DNA from: Acinetobacter halotolerans
Lineage (GTDB): Bacteria > Pseudomonadota > Gammaproteobacteria > Pseudomonadales > Moraxellaceae
DNA length: 64,000 nt
Assembly (NCBI RefSeq): GCF_004208515.1
Contig: NZ_SGIM01000010.1
Location: forward strand, 83,172 to 147,171
Reading direction: 5' to 3'
Below, piece by piece: positions 63,146 through 64,000 of the stretch; the first letter of the stretch is position 1, and each line of letters begins with the position of its first letter. The translations under genes were made by a program, and so were the position numbers. The notes below the pieces were generated by a model. It did no database searches and was not told the DNA's origin. It saw only the letters and a program-made list of their open reading frames with translations.

Positions 63146-64000
63146 ATGAAATTGAGTCGTATCGCACTTGCTATGCTTGTTGCTGCTCCCTTAGCTGCTG
63201 CTAATGCGGGCGTAACAATTACTCCATTATTGCTTGGTTACACATTCCAAGACACTAAACACAACAATGGTGATAAGCACTTAACTAACGGCGGTGAATT
63301 ACAAGACGATTTATTCGTTGGTGCTGCTATTGGTGTGGAATTAACACCTTGGTTAGGTTTTGAAGTTGAATATAACCAAGTTAAAGGCGACGTTGATAGC
63401 GCTGCTGCTAACTCTGAATATAAGCAACAACAACTCAACGGTAACTTCTATGTTACTTCTGATTTGATCACTAAAAACTATGACAGCAAAATCAAACCTT
63501 ATGTTTTATTAGGTGCTGGTCATTACAAATACTCGTTCACCGATGCAACTGACACTCAGTTAGGTCGTGATGGTCGTGGTTTGAAAGAAGAAGGTACTTT
63601 GGGTAATGCTGGTATCGGTGCTTTCTGGCGCTTGAACGATGCTTTATCTCTTCGTACTGAAGCTCGTGGTACTTATAACATCGATGAAGACTTCTGGAAC
63701 TATACAGCACTTGCTGGTTTAAACGTAGTTCTTGGTGGTCACTTGAAGCCTGCTGCGCCAGTCGTAGAAGTTGCTCCAGTTGAACCAACTCCAGTTGCTC
63801 CACAGCCACAAGAGTTGACCGAAGATCTTAACATGGAACTTCGTGTATTCTTTGATACAAACAAATCAGACATCAAGCCACAATACAAGTCTGAAATTGC
63901 GAAAGTAGCAGAGAAATTAGCTGAGTACCCGAATGCGACAGCTCGTATTGAAGGTCACACAGATAACACTGGTCCACGTGCATTAAACGAACGTTTATCA
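63146..64000 (+). CDS. ompA: Outer membrane protein OmpA (3' end outside window)
   Basis: 285 codons present; the frame continues past the window edge. Ribosome site GGAGGATATCC gives a firm start. Signal peptide [21 protein letters not shown], then an eight-strand barrel starting [15 protein letters not shown], with [24 protein letters not shown] conserved strands, a Pro-rich linker ([18 protein letters not shown]) and the start of the OmpA-C domain: [23 protein letters not shown] with the Asp, and ALNERLS with the Arg, both known to bind diaminopimelate. A major porin and adhesin/virulence protein of the genus. Loops differ from A. baumannii. Confidence 0.97.
   Translation, partial: MKLSRIALAMLVAAPLAAANAGVTITPLLLGYTFQDTKHNNGDKHLTNGGELQDDLFVGAAIGVELTPWLGFEVEYNQVKGDVDSAAANSEYKQQQLNGNFYVTSDLITKNYDSKIKPYVLLGAGHYKYSFTDATDTQLGRDGRGLKEEGTLGNAGIGAFWRLNDALSLRTEARGTYNIDEDFWNYTALAGLNVVLGGHLKPAAPVVEVAPVEPTPVAPQPQELTEDLNMELRVFFDTNKSDIKPQYKSEIAKVAEKLAEYPNATARIEGHTDNTGPRALNERLS

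Noticed and set aside
1..64000. Mobile island, prophage, IS or defence system
   Set aside because: No transposase, integrase, phage, toxin-antitoxin, restriction or CRISPR genes; composition and gene order look like core chromosome throughout.
1..64000. tRNA or rRNA genes
   Set aside because: Intergenic gaps were read for cloverleaf ends and CCA-like acceptors; none found.

Overview
The window is a stretch of Acinetobacter chromosome. It is moderately AT-rich, densely packed with genes and mostly core genome. The genus call rests on several loci together: ompA at the right edge, whose signal peptide and barrel sequence are typical of Acinetobacter OmpA; a BaeSR-type two-component pair; an 801-residue membrane glucose dehydrogenase behind an OprB porin; a Zur-controlled ZnuD-like receptor; and LpxO. 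The OmpA extracellular loops differ from the A. baumannii sequence as I remember it, so a non-baumannii species is likely. I see no tRNA, rRNA, CRISPR array, insertion sequence, prophage or obvious island.

Region by region. 0-6 kb holds a truncated DUF4184 membrane protein, a Zur box with znuD, a phospholipase D-family protein, and two RcnB-like secreted proteins with a possible tiny antisense gene between them. 6-12 kb has a GST/LysR divergent pair and two tandem paralogous acyl-CoA dehydrogenases. 12-15 kb has baeS-baeR, divergent from a lipoprotein carrying an LTPEQ (Spy/CpxP-like) motif. 15-20.5 kb carries an L,D-transpeptidase, SelO, a fatty-acid desaturase, a META-domain lipoprotein, a glycerophosphodiesterase and a cobalamin adenosyltransferase. 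20.6-22.7 kb is a btuB receptor gene preceded by a clear cobalamin riboswitch. 22.8-24.7 kb is trpF-trpB. Its partner trpA lies 6.7 kb further on, in a tight trpA-accD-folC-SPOR operon (31.4-35.5 kb). Between them are a 5'-nucleotidase lipoprotein, a DUF2804 protein, a PF10118-type protein with its divergent AraC regulator, and an NhaC antiporter.

35.5-45.6 kb contains a tyrosine-phosphatase lipoprotein, a 1-Cys peroxiredoxin, secA, a small exported protein, lpxO, an MHS-type transporter, a hemolysin III-family protein, a methyltransferase and a GNAT enzyme. 45.6-51 kb has a patatin flanked by two small paralogous membrane proteins, then a multifunctional beta-oxidation enzyme and a thiolase separated by an approximately 120-bp near-palindromic element. 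51-54 kb has a P-loop kinase and an AraC regulator divergent from a CaiB/racemase-type gene. 54-58 kb is oprB-gcd. 58-60.3 kb is cysI-DUF934. 60.3-64 kb has a VOC protein, a second thiolase, a FimT/GspH-like pseudopilin and the 5' part of ompA.

Main functional themes are acyl-CoA metabolism (two acyl-CoA dehydrogenases, the multifunctional enzyme, two thiolases, a racemase-like gene, a desaturase), metal and cofactor uptake (zinc, B12), envelope maintenance, and split tryptophan biosynthesis. Most regulation visible in the DNA is local: a Zur box, a B12 riboswitch, several palindromes in divergent promoters, and many Rho-independent terminators. I found no defence system or biosynthetic island. 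The best leads for new biology are the LTPEQ lipoprotein next to baeSR, the near-palindromic element, the paired small membrane proteins around the patatin, the 24-codon antisense ORF, and a structured intergenic region near 36.2 kb.
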